This document shows, one piece after another, positions 1 to 5,306 of a DNA stretch of 7,622 bases. This DNA is from Gammaproteobacteria bacterium. Its GTDB lineage: Bacteria; Pseudomonadota; Gammaproteobacteria; SG8-11. Both the position numbers and the translations under genes were made by a program. The notes under the pieces are model-generated. The model was given only the letters and a program-made list of their open reading frames with translations, was not told the origin of the DNA and made no database searches. The stretch's first letter is position 1. Each line of letters begins with the position of its first letter. The stretch is taken from NCBI GenBank assembly GCA_016200445.1, contig JACQEQ010000189.1, forward strand, positions 1 to 7,622, given 5' to 3'.

Positions 1-168
1 CGGGCTGAATCCCAGCAAATAGTCACGGTCGCCGTGCAGGATGGCGCCGGTCGTGACCATTTCGGTATACATGCGTGCGTGCCGCGACAGCAACCGTAAA
101 AAATAGCGGTAGTGCCGATCGCTGTAATCCATCATCGGCGCGATGCAGAAACGGTGGGGTGAATGCAT
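1..168 (-). CDS. dusA: tRNA-dihydrouridine(20/20a) synthase DusA, N-terminal 56 residues (gene continues past the window edge)
   Basis: DusA is a cytoplasmic flavoenzyme that reduces uridine at positions 20/20a of the tRNA D-loop using FMN and NADPH. The 56 codons seen read from ATG at 168 down to base 1 without a stop. They show the DusA N-terminal signature: HRFCIAPMMDYSDRHYRYF (residues 5-23), the start of the TIM barrel with the FMN-contacting A-P-M segment, followed by LLSRH and MYTEMVTTGAILHGDRDYLL (33-52). The spacing of these blocks matches the family. No good Shine-Dalgarno precedes the ATG, and no other in-frame start lies between it and the upstream redoxin gene, 69 bp away on the same strand. 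Co-transcription with the redoxin is likely, but a strong hairpin separates them. The 5' end of dusA is a known integration hotspot for phages and islands; none is inserted here. Confidence 0.92.
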   Translation of the reverse strand, partial: MHSPHRFCIAPMMDYSDRHYRYFLRLLSRHARMYTEMVTTGAILHGDRDYLLGFSP

Positions 169-181
169 GTGAGAAATTTCT

Positions 182-210
182 ACGCCGGATGCGCAGCGCG
201 CACCCGGCGT
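182..210 (-). repeat. Intercistronic hairpin between redoxin gene and dusA (REP-like palindrome)
   Basis: A 7-bp outer stem (ACGCCGG at 182-188, CCGGCGT at 204-210) encloses one A/C mismatch, a 5-bp inner stem (TGCGC at 190-194, GCGCA at 198-202) and a 3-nt loop. It sits 28 bp after the redoxin stop and 14 bp before the dusA ATG. On the minus strand no U-run follows, so an intrinsic terminator is unlikely. It could stabilise the upstream mRNA 3' end, attenuate dusA, or be a REP-type repeat, since it contains GCCGGATGCG, resembling enterobacterial REP arms. Confidence 0.6.
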
Positions 211-237
211 TGTTGAGCGAACGATGTGGGTTGGGTA

Positions 238-828
238 CTATTTTTTCACAACCGAAAAATAGTCCGGTTCGTTGCCCGGCTTCCATTTAATGTTGCAGCC
301 AACACTGGGCACTTGGTCGACCGACGGCGTGCGGCCCGCAAGCAACGCATTGAGTGCGGCGCGCATGTCTTTGCCGGTGACCGGTTCGGCGTTTTTGGGG
401 CGCGCGGCATCGAACTGGCCACGGTAGACGAGCTTGAAATTTTTATCGAACAAAAAGAAATCCGGGGTGCATGCGGCGCGATAGTCTTTGGCGACGGCTT
501 GGGTTGCGTCGTACAGATAGGGAAAGGTGTAGCCGGCGGCGCGCGCTTCTTCCTGCATTTTCGCCGGGCTGTCGTCGGGATATTTTTCAGCATCGTTACT
601 GCTGATGGCGACGATCGCCACGCCGTTGGCTTGATAGTCTTTTGCCAACAATACCAACCCCGCTTGAATGTGTTTCACGAACGGGCAGTGATTGCAGACG
701 AACATCACCAGCAGTGCCGAAGCAGATTTAAAATCATCGCGGCTAACCAGGTTGCCGCTGACATCCGGCAGGCGAAAATCCGGGGCTACAGTGCCCAAGT
801 CCAGCATGGTTGAAGGGGTCTGAGCCAT
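238..828 (-). CDS. Thioredoxin-fold redoxin (AhpC/TSA-like, PRX-like family)
   Basis: This 196-residue protein belongs to the cytosolic thioredoxin-like/AhpC-TSA-like group often annotated as 'thioredoxin family protein' or 'redoxin'. The sequence shows the N-terminal GTVAPDFRLPDVSG block (12-25), the beta strand LLVMFVCNHCPFVKHI (39-54) carrying the redox-type C45-x-x-C48 motif followed by P49, the AISSNDAEKYPDDSP segment (74-88), and the ACTPDFFLFD block (119-128), where T121-P122 is the conserved proline of the fold. No signal peptide is apparent. A strong AGGAG (836-840) lies 7 nt upstream of ATG 828, which fixes the start. A possible -10 (TAAAAT, 859-864) lacks a convincing -35. The role is probably thiol redox or peroxide handling; the substrate cannot be deduced. 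dusA follows on the same strand. Confidence 0.9.
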   Translation of the reverse strand: MAQTPSTMLDLGTVAPDFRLPDVSGNLVSRDDFKSASALLVMFVCNHCPFVKHIQAGLVLLAKDYQANGVAIVAISSNDAEKYPDDSPAKMQEEARAAGYTFPYLYDATQAVAKDYRAACTPDFFLFDKNFKLVYRGQFDAARPKNAEPVTGKDMRAALNALLAGRTPSVDQVPSVGCNIKWKPGNEPDYFSVVKK

Positions 829-961
829 GGTAATACTCCTGAAAAATCGTAGGCACGCATTTTAGCGCGTCGCGCGCCGGAAAAAACATTGTTACCATCA
901 AGGTGGTTTGATCGGCGTACGCACTTTATGATGGATAACCCGATATCTTCACGAGAACGTT

Positions 962-1204
962 ATGACGCTCAAATTTTCCGCACTGGCCGCGTTGTTACTC
1001 ACGGCCGCCGTGTTGCCGAATGGCGTCGACAGCTTTCACTGGGGTATGAGCGTCGATGAATTACTCAAGCAGGCGCCGGCGCAAAAAGTAGAGCTGGGGC
1101 ACGGGTTTGGTTACTCCGAACATACCGAGGTAAACCCGGAGGTTTACTCGCAGCCCAGCGACGGTAAACGCCATCGCGAGTTTTATTTTTTTCGCGGCAG
1201 GTAA
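962..1204 (+). CDS. Small exported protein of unknown function, zero-frame N-terminal part
   Basis: Eighty codons from ATG 962 to TAA 1202-1204. Residues 1-20 form a signal peptide: Lys4, then a hydrophobic core (FSALAALLLTAAVL). The mature part begins near FHWGMSVDELLKQAP, a W-G-M-S-x-x-E/D-L pattern seen in various small periplasmic or lipoprotein-like hypotheticals; I do not recognise a named family. The frame ends directly after a T7 run, and the -1 frame then stays open for about 50 codons of protein-like sequence, so this is probably the front of a single 130-residue protein. The Shine-Dalgarno is weak (CGAGAACG before the ATG). The gene diverges from the redoxin gene across 133 bp. It was either broken by a one-base deletion or is read by frameshifting. 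Confidence 0.6.
   Translation: MTLKFSALAALLLTAAVLPNGVDSFHWGMSVDELLKQAPAQKVELGHGFGYSEHTEVNPEVYSQPSDGKRHREFYFFRGR
1186..1192 (+). other. In-phase T-TTT-TTT heptamer: possible -1 frameshift site or indel point
   Basis: Zero-frame codons are TAT-TTT-TTT-CGC, so the seven T residues fit the X-XXY-YYZ slippery pattern with X=Y=Z=U. Slipping back one base gives TCG-CGG-CAG-GTA-ATG and enters the downstream open frame, yielding a 130-residue product (77 + 53 residues) that ends at 1353. I see no convincing downstream pseudoknot or stem and no strong upstream Shine-Dalgarno stimulator. A simple 8T-to-7T deletion, in the cell or in the assembly, fits equally well. Confidence 0.45.
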
Positions 1205-1353
1205 TGGGCATACCGGTGCGGCACGTGGAATGGAAAGACGAACACAACACCATCGACTTGCGCATGGGCGCTGGGTTTATTTTCGAAGTGCGCTTCGACA
1301 ACGCAGCGGCGGCGGAAAAGAAAGTCCTCAATAATCTGAAGCAGTCGATCTGA
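1204..1353 (+). CDS. C-terminal part of the small exported protein, in the -1 frame
   Basis: An open frame of 49 residues (ATG 1204 to TGA 1351-1353) overlaps the preceding stop as TAATG. The product contains IPVRHVEWKDEHNTIDLRMG and FIFEVRFDNAAAAEKKVLNN, amphipathic beta-like strands plus a C-terminal helix, which look like the natural end of the upstream signal-peptide-bearing protein. On its own it has no signal peptide and only a poor ribosome-binding site (CAGG next to the ATG). Three readings are possible: C-terminal half reached by -1 slippage at 1186-1192, a product of stop-start re-initiation, or the tail of a frameshifted pseudogene. Function unknown. Confidence 0.5.
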   Translation: MGIPVRHVEWKDEHNTIDLRMGAGFIFEVRFDNAAAAEKKVLNNLKQSI

Positions 1354-1478
1354 CCGCCCGTACCCTCAATGGAGATGTTTAGCCGCCCGATTCTGCGTTC
1401 AAATCCTTAAGTTATTTCCTTGTAGACACTATGGTAAAAGCCGGGGTCGCCTCATCAATTATCAGCGACAAATCGCCA

Positions 1479-1507
1479 TTGCGCGCCACTTAAAGTGGCG
1501 CAATAAT
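1479..1507 (+). promoter_or_regulatory. Candidate sigma70-type promoter of the Fic gene
   Basis: TTGCGC (1479-1484) and AATAAT (1502-1507) are separated by 17 bp. The -10 matches TATAAT at five of six positions; the -35 keeps only TTG. The 9-bp-armed palindrome 1483-1501 fills the spacer and the first 24-bp repeat covers the -10, as expected for a repressible promoter. An alternative, TTAAGT (1407-1412) and TATGGT (1430-1435), also at 17 bp, is weaker. Confidence 0.4.
1483..1501. promoter_or_regulatory. Palindrome upstream of fic (9-bp arms, 1-nt centre)
   Basis: GCGCCACTT (1483-1491) and AAGTGGCGC (1493-1501) are perfect inverted arms around A1492. It uses the same GCGCCA/TGGCGC half-sites as the two 24-bp repeats that follow and shares its right half-site with the first of them. 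A third copy of the operator half-site set, or a local hairpin, are both possible. Confidence 0.6.
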
Positions 1508-1519
1508 GATATCGCGCCA
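1496..1519. repeat. 24-bp palindromic direct repeat, copy 1 (candidate operator)
   Basis: Identical over 24 bp to 1536-1559. The unit has the form TGGCGC-N12-GCGCCA, and its inner 12 bp end with the palindrome GATATC. It overlaps the candidate -10 box of the Fic gene. Repeat starts are 40 bp apart, close to four helical turns, which would place bound dimers on the same face of the DNA. Confidence 0.7.
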
Positions 1520-1535
1520 AATAAATAGCTTTTTA

Positions 1536-1559
1536 TGGCGCAATAATGATATCGCGCCA
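1536..1559. repeat. 24-bp palindromic direct repeat, copy 2 (candidate operator)
   Basis: Perfect second copy of 1496-1519, separated from it by a 16-bp A/T-rich spacer. It lies in the predicted leader, 5 bp before the Shine-Dalgarno at 1564. The in-frame ATG at 1546 falls inside this repeat, which is one reason to prefer the GTG at 1573 as the translation start. Confidence 0.7.
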
Positions 1560-1563
1560 TAAC

Positions 1564-1569
1564 GAGGAA
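1564..1569 (+). promoter_or_regulatory. Shine-Dalgarno deciding the Fic start
   Basis: GAGGAA at 1564-1569 lies just upstream of GTG 1573, with rather short spacing. The alternative ATG 1546 has only repeat DNA and no purine-rich site ahead of it. The site therefore favours GTG 1573 and a 467-residue product. Confidence 0.5.
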
Positions 1570-1572
1570 GAT

Positions 1573-2976
1573 GTGCCTAAACAAATACTGCAAAACGAAT
1601 TCGATCTGATTCTCCAGGCAGTCACTCGATTTCCCGACGGTGGCTCTGTCGAGCACATCAGTGACGTACTGGAATTCAAGTTGCCGCGCCGAACTTTACA
1701 GCGTCGGTTGGCACTGCTTGTCGAACAGAAACGACTAACTGCTGAGGGACGTGGGCGGGGTAGCCGCTACAGAAGGTTTCCAGCCGACATTGTAATTGAT
1801 GTCCCAACCGCCAAGCTCACACTTCAGACGCATGCGCCCCAAGTCGAAATTTATATTCCCATCACCAGCGAGGCAACAGCTATCAAGCACGCTGTTCGCG
1901 AGCCGATCCAGAACCGCCATCCAGTCGGTTACAACCGCGCATTCCTTGATACGTATCGGCCCAACGAAACCTATTACCTTGCACCTGAAATCCGGCAGCG
2001 CCTTCTGGAATTGGGGCGCTCGTCGGAGGGCGAACGCCCGGCCGGAACCTATGCACGGCAGATATTCAGCCGTTTGTTGATTGACCTGTCCTGGAACTCC
2101 AGCCGTTTGGAGGGCAACACTTATTCACTACTTGAAACAGAACGGCTACTGGAACTGGGAGAAACTGCCGAAGGCAAGAATGCGCAAGAGGCGCAGATGA
2201 TTCTAAACCACAAGTCTGCGATCGAATTGCTGGTCGAGCAGGCTTTTGAGGTGGGCTTCAATCGTTACACCATTCTCAATTTACACGCGTTGCTATCTGA
2301 CAACTTGCTGGGTGATCCACAAGCCTGCGGACGTTTGCGCACTATACCGGTGGGGATCACCAAGTCGGCCTACCATCCATTGGAAGTGCCGCAGTTGATC
2401 GACGAATGTTTCCAACAGATTCTCGACACCGCTGCGGGAATTGCTGATCCGTTCGAGCAGGCTTTTTTCGCGATGGTCCAGTTGCCCTACTTACAACCAT
2501 TTGAGGATGTGAACAAACGCGTTTCACGTCTCGCTGCAAACGTGCCGCTGATTCGCGAGAACCTGAGTCCGCTGTCGTTCGTGGATGTACCTAAACAAGC
2601 CTACCTTGACGGAATTCAGGGGGTGTATGAGTTGAATCGCGTCGAGTTGTTGCGCGACGTATTCGTGTGGGCCTATGAACGTTCATGTGCCCGTTATTCG
2701 GCGGTACGCCGTTCACTCGGGGAGCCGGATCCGTTCCGCCTGCACTACCGCGCGTTGGTTGCCGAGATCATTGCGGCAGTTGTTCGCGGGTGCATGGACA
2801 AAAAGATCGCAGGCACATTTATCAAGCGGATCGCCGCAGAAAAAGTAACACAAGAGGATCAAGCACGATTCATTGAGGTGGTAGAAACGGAAATCATGAG
2901 CCTTCACGAAGGAAACATCGCTCGCTATCGTTTGCGGCCAGTGCAATACCATACGTGGCGGGAAACGTGGCGCTGA
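1573..2976 (+). CDS. Fic/DOC-family protein with N-terminal winged helix-turn-helix and degenerate Fic motif
   Basis: Fic proteins usually transfer AMP or another nucleotide-derived group to target hydroxyls. Numbering from GTG 1573 (467 residues): a winged-HTH-like domain at about 1-70 (LPRRTLQRRLALLVEQKRL, then a basic RGRGSRYRR wing); an N-terminal Fic extension with Y-L-A-P (134-137); the class II inhibitory motif S176-x3-E180-G181 (in SSRLEG); and the Fic core. The signature normally HPFxDGNGRxxR reads QPFEDVNKRVSR (308-319): catalytic His is Gln308, DGN is DVN, and NGR is NKR, while F310, N314, R316 and R319 remain. A C-terminal helical domain with a second HTH-like stretch (about 390-450) follows. 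AMPylation may be lost, or the domain may be mainly a sensor or regulator. No separate antitoxin gene is adjacent. An upstream palindrome array suggests autoregulation. It converges on ampD, 38 bp away. An ATG at 1546 is a less likely start. Confidence 0.88.
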   Translation: MPKQILQNEFDLILQAVTRFPDGGSVEHISDVLEFKLPRRTLQRRLALLVEQKRLTAEGRGRGSRYRRFPADIVIDVPTAKLTLQTHAPQVEIYIPITSEATAIKHAVREPIQNRHPVGYNRAFLDTYRPNETYYLAPEIRQRLLELGRSSEGERPAGTYARQIFSRLLIDLSWNSSRLEGNTYSLLETERLLELGETAEGKNAQEAQMILNHKSAIELLVEQAFEVGFNRYTILNLHALLSDNLLGDPQACGRLRTIPVGITKSAYHPLEVPQLIDECFQQILDTAAGIADPFEQAFFAMVQLPYLQPFEDVNKRVSRLAANVPLIRENLSPLSFVDVPKQAYLDGIQGVYELNRVELLRDVFVWAYERSCARYSAVRRSLGEPDPFRLHYRALVAEIIAAVVRGCMDKKIAGTFIKRIAAEKVTQEDQARFIEVVETEIMSLHEGNIARYRLRPVQYHTWRETWR

Positions 2977-3014
2977 AAAGCGAGTAATAACCAGCTGGCA
3001 ACACCAAGCAAATA

Positions 3015-3605
3015 TCAAGACCGGTGCTTTTTGTCCAATTTTGGTTGGATCGATTTTCGATACCGCTTCCAGTCGAAATGCGGACCGGGGTCGGTTTTGC
3101 GTTGCGGCGCGATCTCGCAATGTCCCGCAATGCGCTCCGCAGTAATGCCGGGGTAAGTTTTTTGCAGCAGCTTGGTGATGGCGGCCAGCACGCGGTATTG
3201 CGCGGGTTCGTAGCCCTGTTCGTCGCAGCCTTCCAGTTCGATGCCGATCGAGTAATTGTTGCATTCTGTCACGCCCTGGAACTGCGACACGCCCGCATGC
3301 CAGGCGCGTTGCGTGAACGGCACGTATTGCACCACGCTGCCGTCGCGTCGAATCAGCAGATGCGAAGAAACCTTCATGCCAGCAAGGGTCTGGAAATAAG
3401 GATGCGCGGTAGTATCGAGCGTATTGGTGAATAACGCATCGATCCATGGGCCGCCGAATTTCCCAGGCGGCAAGCTGATGGAGTGAATCACCAGCAAACT
3501 GATCTGCGTTCCAACGGGCCGGGTGTTGAAATTAGGCGACGGCACGTGGCGGGCAGGGGCGATCCAGCCGTCATTACCGATGTGAAAGCGTGGGGTGCGT
3601 GCCAT
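3015..3605 (-). CDS. ampD: 1,6-anhydro-N-acetylmuramyl-L-alanine amidase AmpD
   Basis: AmpD is the cytoplasmic zinc amidase that removes the stem peptide from 1,6-anhydro-MurNAc muropeptides during cell-wall recycling; its loss raises AmpR-dependent beta-lactamase in species that have ampC. The 196-residue product has the family length and lacks a signal peptide. Zinc ligands are visible as H41 (in LLVIHSISLPPG), H162 (AGHCEIAP) and D172 (RKTDPGP); E123 (SIGIELEG) and K170 match the catalytic Glu and Lys. Other signatures are SPNFNTRP (23-30), VSSHLLIRRDG (79-89), and AWHAGVSQFQG (101-111). Start ATG 3605 has no clear Shine-Dalgarno; TATAAC (3634-3639, minus strand) could be a -10 box, with no good -35. 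It converges with the Fic gene, and no terminator is obvious in the 38 bp between them. The pentapeptide gene lies 119 bp upstream on the same strand. Confidence 0.95.
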   Translation of the reverse strand: MARTPRFHIGNDGWIAPARHVPSPNFNTRPVGTQISLLVIHSISLPPGKFGGPWIDALFTNTLDTTAHPYFQTLAGMKVSSHLLIRRDGSVVQYVPFTQRAWHAGVSQFQGVTECNNYSIGIELEGCDEQGYEPAQYRVLAAITKLLQKTYPGITAERIAGHCEIAPQRKTDPGPHFDWKRYRKSIQPKLDKKHRS

Positions 3606-3724
3606 GGAGATTCAGCTGGATTCGGAGTCGTCCGTTATAGTGAATGAAGTCTGGCGCACTGTGAACCGCTCATGCAAGAAAACCGCTTTCGAAATAAGTT
3701 CACCGGACCGGTACGGATTTCGGA

Positions 3725-4015
3725 TTAAACGGATTGGATCGGAATCACGATTTTTGAAAACCGCGTTTCGTGCAGTACCGCACCGGTAAAGTCCGTACCG
3801 GTGAGATCCGCGTCGCGCAAATCGGCGCCGGTTAAATCCGCCAAGCGCAGATCGGCGTGGCTGAGATTTGCCCCGCGTAAATTGGCGCCGCGTAAATCGC
3901 ATTGAATCAAATTGGCCTCGAACAGATTGGCGCCTGCCAGATCGGCCTCGCGCAATGTTTCTGCATTCAGGGTCAGTAGTTGATTAAAGCCTTTTTTGTC
4001 GTAGATCACGATCAT
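3725..4015 (-). CDS. Small pentapeptide-repeat protein
   Basis: The 96-residue product is almost entirely A(D/N)LxX pentapeptides: about 13-14 consecutive units from residue 19 to 88 (for example ADLAG, ANLFE, ANLIQ, CDLRG, ANLRG), capped by a short N-terminal segment (MIVIYDKKGF) and a hydrophobic tail (IVIPI). Such repeats fold into a right-handed quadrilateral beta-helix; some members (MfpA, Qnr) mimic DNA and bind gyrase, but those are about 180-220 residues and most small members have no known function. No signal peptide or membrane segment is seen. AAGGA about 10 nt before ATG 4015 is a plausible ribosome-binding site. It starts 38 bp after the araC-type gene ends, so it may be the third gene of that operon. 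Function not assignable. Confidence 0.85.
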   Translation of the reverse strand: MIVIYDKKGFNQLLTLNAETLREADLAGANLFEANLIQCDLRGANLRGANLSHADLRLADLTGADLRDADLTGTDFTGAVLHETRFSKIVIPIQSV

Positions 4016-4053
4016 CCGCGTGCGGTCCTTGAAACATAGGTTCGATCAAATGC

Positions 4054-4923
4054 CTATTTTACCGGGATGGCATAGTGCATTACTGACTTATCGGAGACTG
4101 GGTGGTAACCCGCTCCATAGAATTCCAGATCAGCGCCGTAAGTATGTCTCATCCCCGATTGAAGCAACCAGCTCGAGTAAATATAGTTCACGGTTGCGTT
4201 GATATTTTTCAACGCGCCCCGATGCGTGAACTTCGCATAAGTCGCAGCGGGTATTTCAACGCTGACCATGTTTTCCGGCAGCGGTCCGAGCGCGCTGACT
4301 GCAACGGCTGCGTAATACTCCAGTTGATCTCCGGGCTCTTTTGTTTGCCGTACTACGCCATAGCAAACGCCGCTAATAACGTTGTTTATCGTGGTTCTAT
4401 GCTTCAAAAAAGCATCCCAAAGCGGAGGTAATTTTTCAGCGATATTATTTTTCTCTGAATCAACGCTATAAAAACCGGTTTTCAGACCCACGAGCAGCAT
4501 TGGTTTTTGAGTATAGATTTCTGGCTCCAGAGAAATGTTTTGATTGATGTGGCGTAAATACTCGACATCAAACTGTGCTTTTTTCAAAAATAGGCTTTTA
4601 TGCCCGAGTTTCCGGTACGCATCGGGTGTCATCGCAAAGGCTTTTTTAAACGCCCGGGTAAAGCTTGCTTGAGAATCAAAGCCAGCGCCCAGGGCGATAT
4701 CAATTATTCTGGCGTCGGTCGCAAGCAGTTTTTCCAGCGAGTTCGCGAATCTTCTGGAGCGAATGTAGGTTTTCAAGGTTTCATTGGTGAGGGCTTTGAA
4801 AATGCGCTGGAAGTGCCATGCGCTAATGCCTGCTGCGACGGCAACATCTGTAAGCGCAATATCAAAATCCAGATTGGCTTCGATAAAATCGATGCCGGTC
4901 TGAACTTGCTTCAAATAGTTCAC
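4054..4923 (-). CDS. AraC-family transcriptional regulator with C-terminal GyrI-like effector-binding domain
   Basis: This 289-residue regulator has the Rob-like order: DNA-binding domain first, ligand domain second. The first HTH is around 23-45 (ALTDVAVAAGISAWHFQRIF), the second around 73-96 (IIDIALGAGFDSQASFTRAF), followed by the conserved A-F-x-M-T-P-x-x-Y-R. From about residue 130 to the end is a GyrI/AraC-effector-binding (SHS2-like) domain with alternating strands (PMLLVGLKTGFYS; LEYYAAVAVS; VEIPAATYAKFTHRG; ADLEFYG; MHYAIPVK), a fold that commonly binds cationic or hydrophobic small molecules. The start is GTG (4921-4923), fixed by AGGAG at 4931-4935, 7 nt away, which overlaps the stop of the upstream SnoaL-like gene. 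Translational coupling is therefore likely. The effector and regulon are unknown; autoregulation through the palindrome at 5331-5353 is possible. Confidence 0.92.
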   Translation of the reverse strand: MNYLKQVQTGIDFIEANLDFDIALTDVAVAAGISAWHFQRIFKALTNETLKTYIRSRRFANSLEKLLATDARIIDIALGAGFDSQASFTRAFKKAFAMTPDAYRKLGHKSLFLKKAQFDVEYLRHINQNISLEPEIYTQKPMLLVGLKTGFYSVDSEKNNIAEKLPPLWDAFLKHRTTINNVISGVCYGVVRQTKEPGDQLEYYAAVAVSALGPLPENMVSVEIPAATYAKFTHRGALKNINATVNYIYSSWLLQSGMRHTYGADLEFYGAGYHPVSDKSVMHYAIPVK

Positions 4924-4930
4924 GGTGTGG

Positions 4931-4936
4931 CTCCTA
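4931..4936 (-). promoter_or_regulatory. Shine-Dalgarno of the AraC-type gene overlapping the upstream stop codon
   Basis: On the minus strand the stop TAG (4936-4934) of the SnoaL-like gene forms part of TAGGAG, 7 nt before GTG 4923. It supports the GTG start and implies coupled translation of the two genes. Confidence 0.75.
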
Positions 4937-5296
4937 TGCTCGAGGCGGCTCGAAAAACCCGGTCATTGAAACCAGTTTTCCGTTTTGGTTGTATTCGCCG
5001 TAGCTAATTCCATCGCCAAGCATGACATTTTCACCGCTGCGCATTTCCCAGCGCGCAATGCTCTTATTGTTGTGCGCGAGAAAATAGGTGGTAACAAAAT
5101 GTCCGCCCGGTAACTGCCGGTGAAAGTCTTGCATGTACGCTTCCAGCGCGTCCCAACCTTCGGTTGCGATCAGTGGATCATTGTATCGGCATGCGGCATC
5201 TAAACACTGTTTGAACAGCGCCCGCTTCTCGGCGGAGCTCGATATTTTCCAGGACGATACATAGGTTTCCCAAGTGTCTTTGTAATTCGTGGTCAT
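4934..5296 (-). CDS. SnoaL-like (NTF2-fold) protein
   Basis: This 120-residue protein shows the pattern of SnoaL-like NTF2-fold proteins: an N-terminal helix with W-x(3-6)-W (WETYVSSW, 9-16), a second helix with the Y-N-D-P motif (38-41), a G-W-D-A-L-x-x-Y-M segment (47-55), the P-G-G-H-F turn (63-67), strands FLAHNNKSIARWEM (72-85), and the closing NGKLVSMTGFFEPP (105-118). The family includes polyketide cyclases, isomerases and many small-molecule-binding proteins; the catalytic class cannot be called here. GGAG at 5303-5306, 6 nt before ATG 5296, supports the start. It is the first gene of a coupled pair with the AraC-type regulator, so it may act on, or sense, the same small molecule. No signal peptide. 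Confidence 0.85.
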   Translation of the reverse strand: MTTNYKDTWETYVSSWKISSSAEKRALFKQCLDAACRYNDPLIATEGWDALEAYMQDFHRQLPGGHFVTTYFLAHNNKSIARWEMRSGENVMLGDGISYGEYNQNGKLVSMTGFFEPPRA

Positions 5297-5306
5297 TGTA
5301 TTCTCC

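Noticed and set aside
1..237. Phage or island integration at the 5' end of dusA
   Set aside because: This is a known hotspot, but the region upstream of dusA carries an ordinary redoxin gene and no integrase or direct-repeat attachment sites.
1496..1559. CRISPR-like repeat-spacer unit
   Set aside because: There are only two 24-bp repeats with a 16-bp A/T-rich spacer and no cas genes; the palindromic form and promoter position fit an operator better.
2713..3447. Long minus-strand open frame (244 codons)
   Set aside because: It overlaps the Fic gene and the well-supported ampD gene in another frame; it is rich in Arg, Cys and His with no recognisable domain, as expected of a shadow frame.
3707..3802. 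11-bp inverted repeat ACCGGTACGGA (3707-3717) and TCCGTACCGGT (3792-3802)
   Set aside because: One arm lies in the repetitive ACCGGT-rich coding sequence of the pentapeptide gene, where such similarity arises from repeated codons; a functional role cannot be supported.
4036..4057. Weak inverted repeat ATAGG/CCTAT between the AraC-type and pentapeptide genes
   Set aside because: A 5-bp A/T-rich stem with a 12-nt loop and no clean U-run is too weak to call a terminator.
4600..5007. Plus-strand open frame of 135 codons opposite the AraC-type and SnoaL-like genes
   Set aside because: It is antisense to two clear genes, has no ribosome-binding site, and shows no domain.
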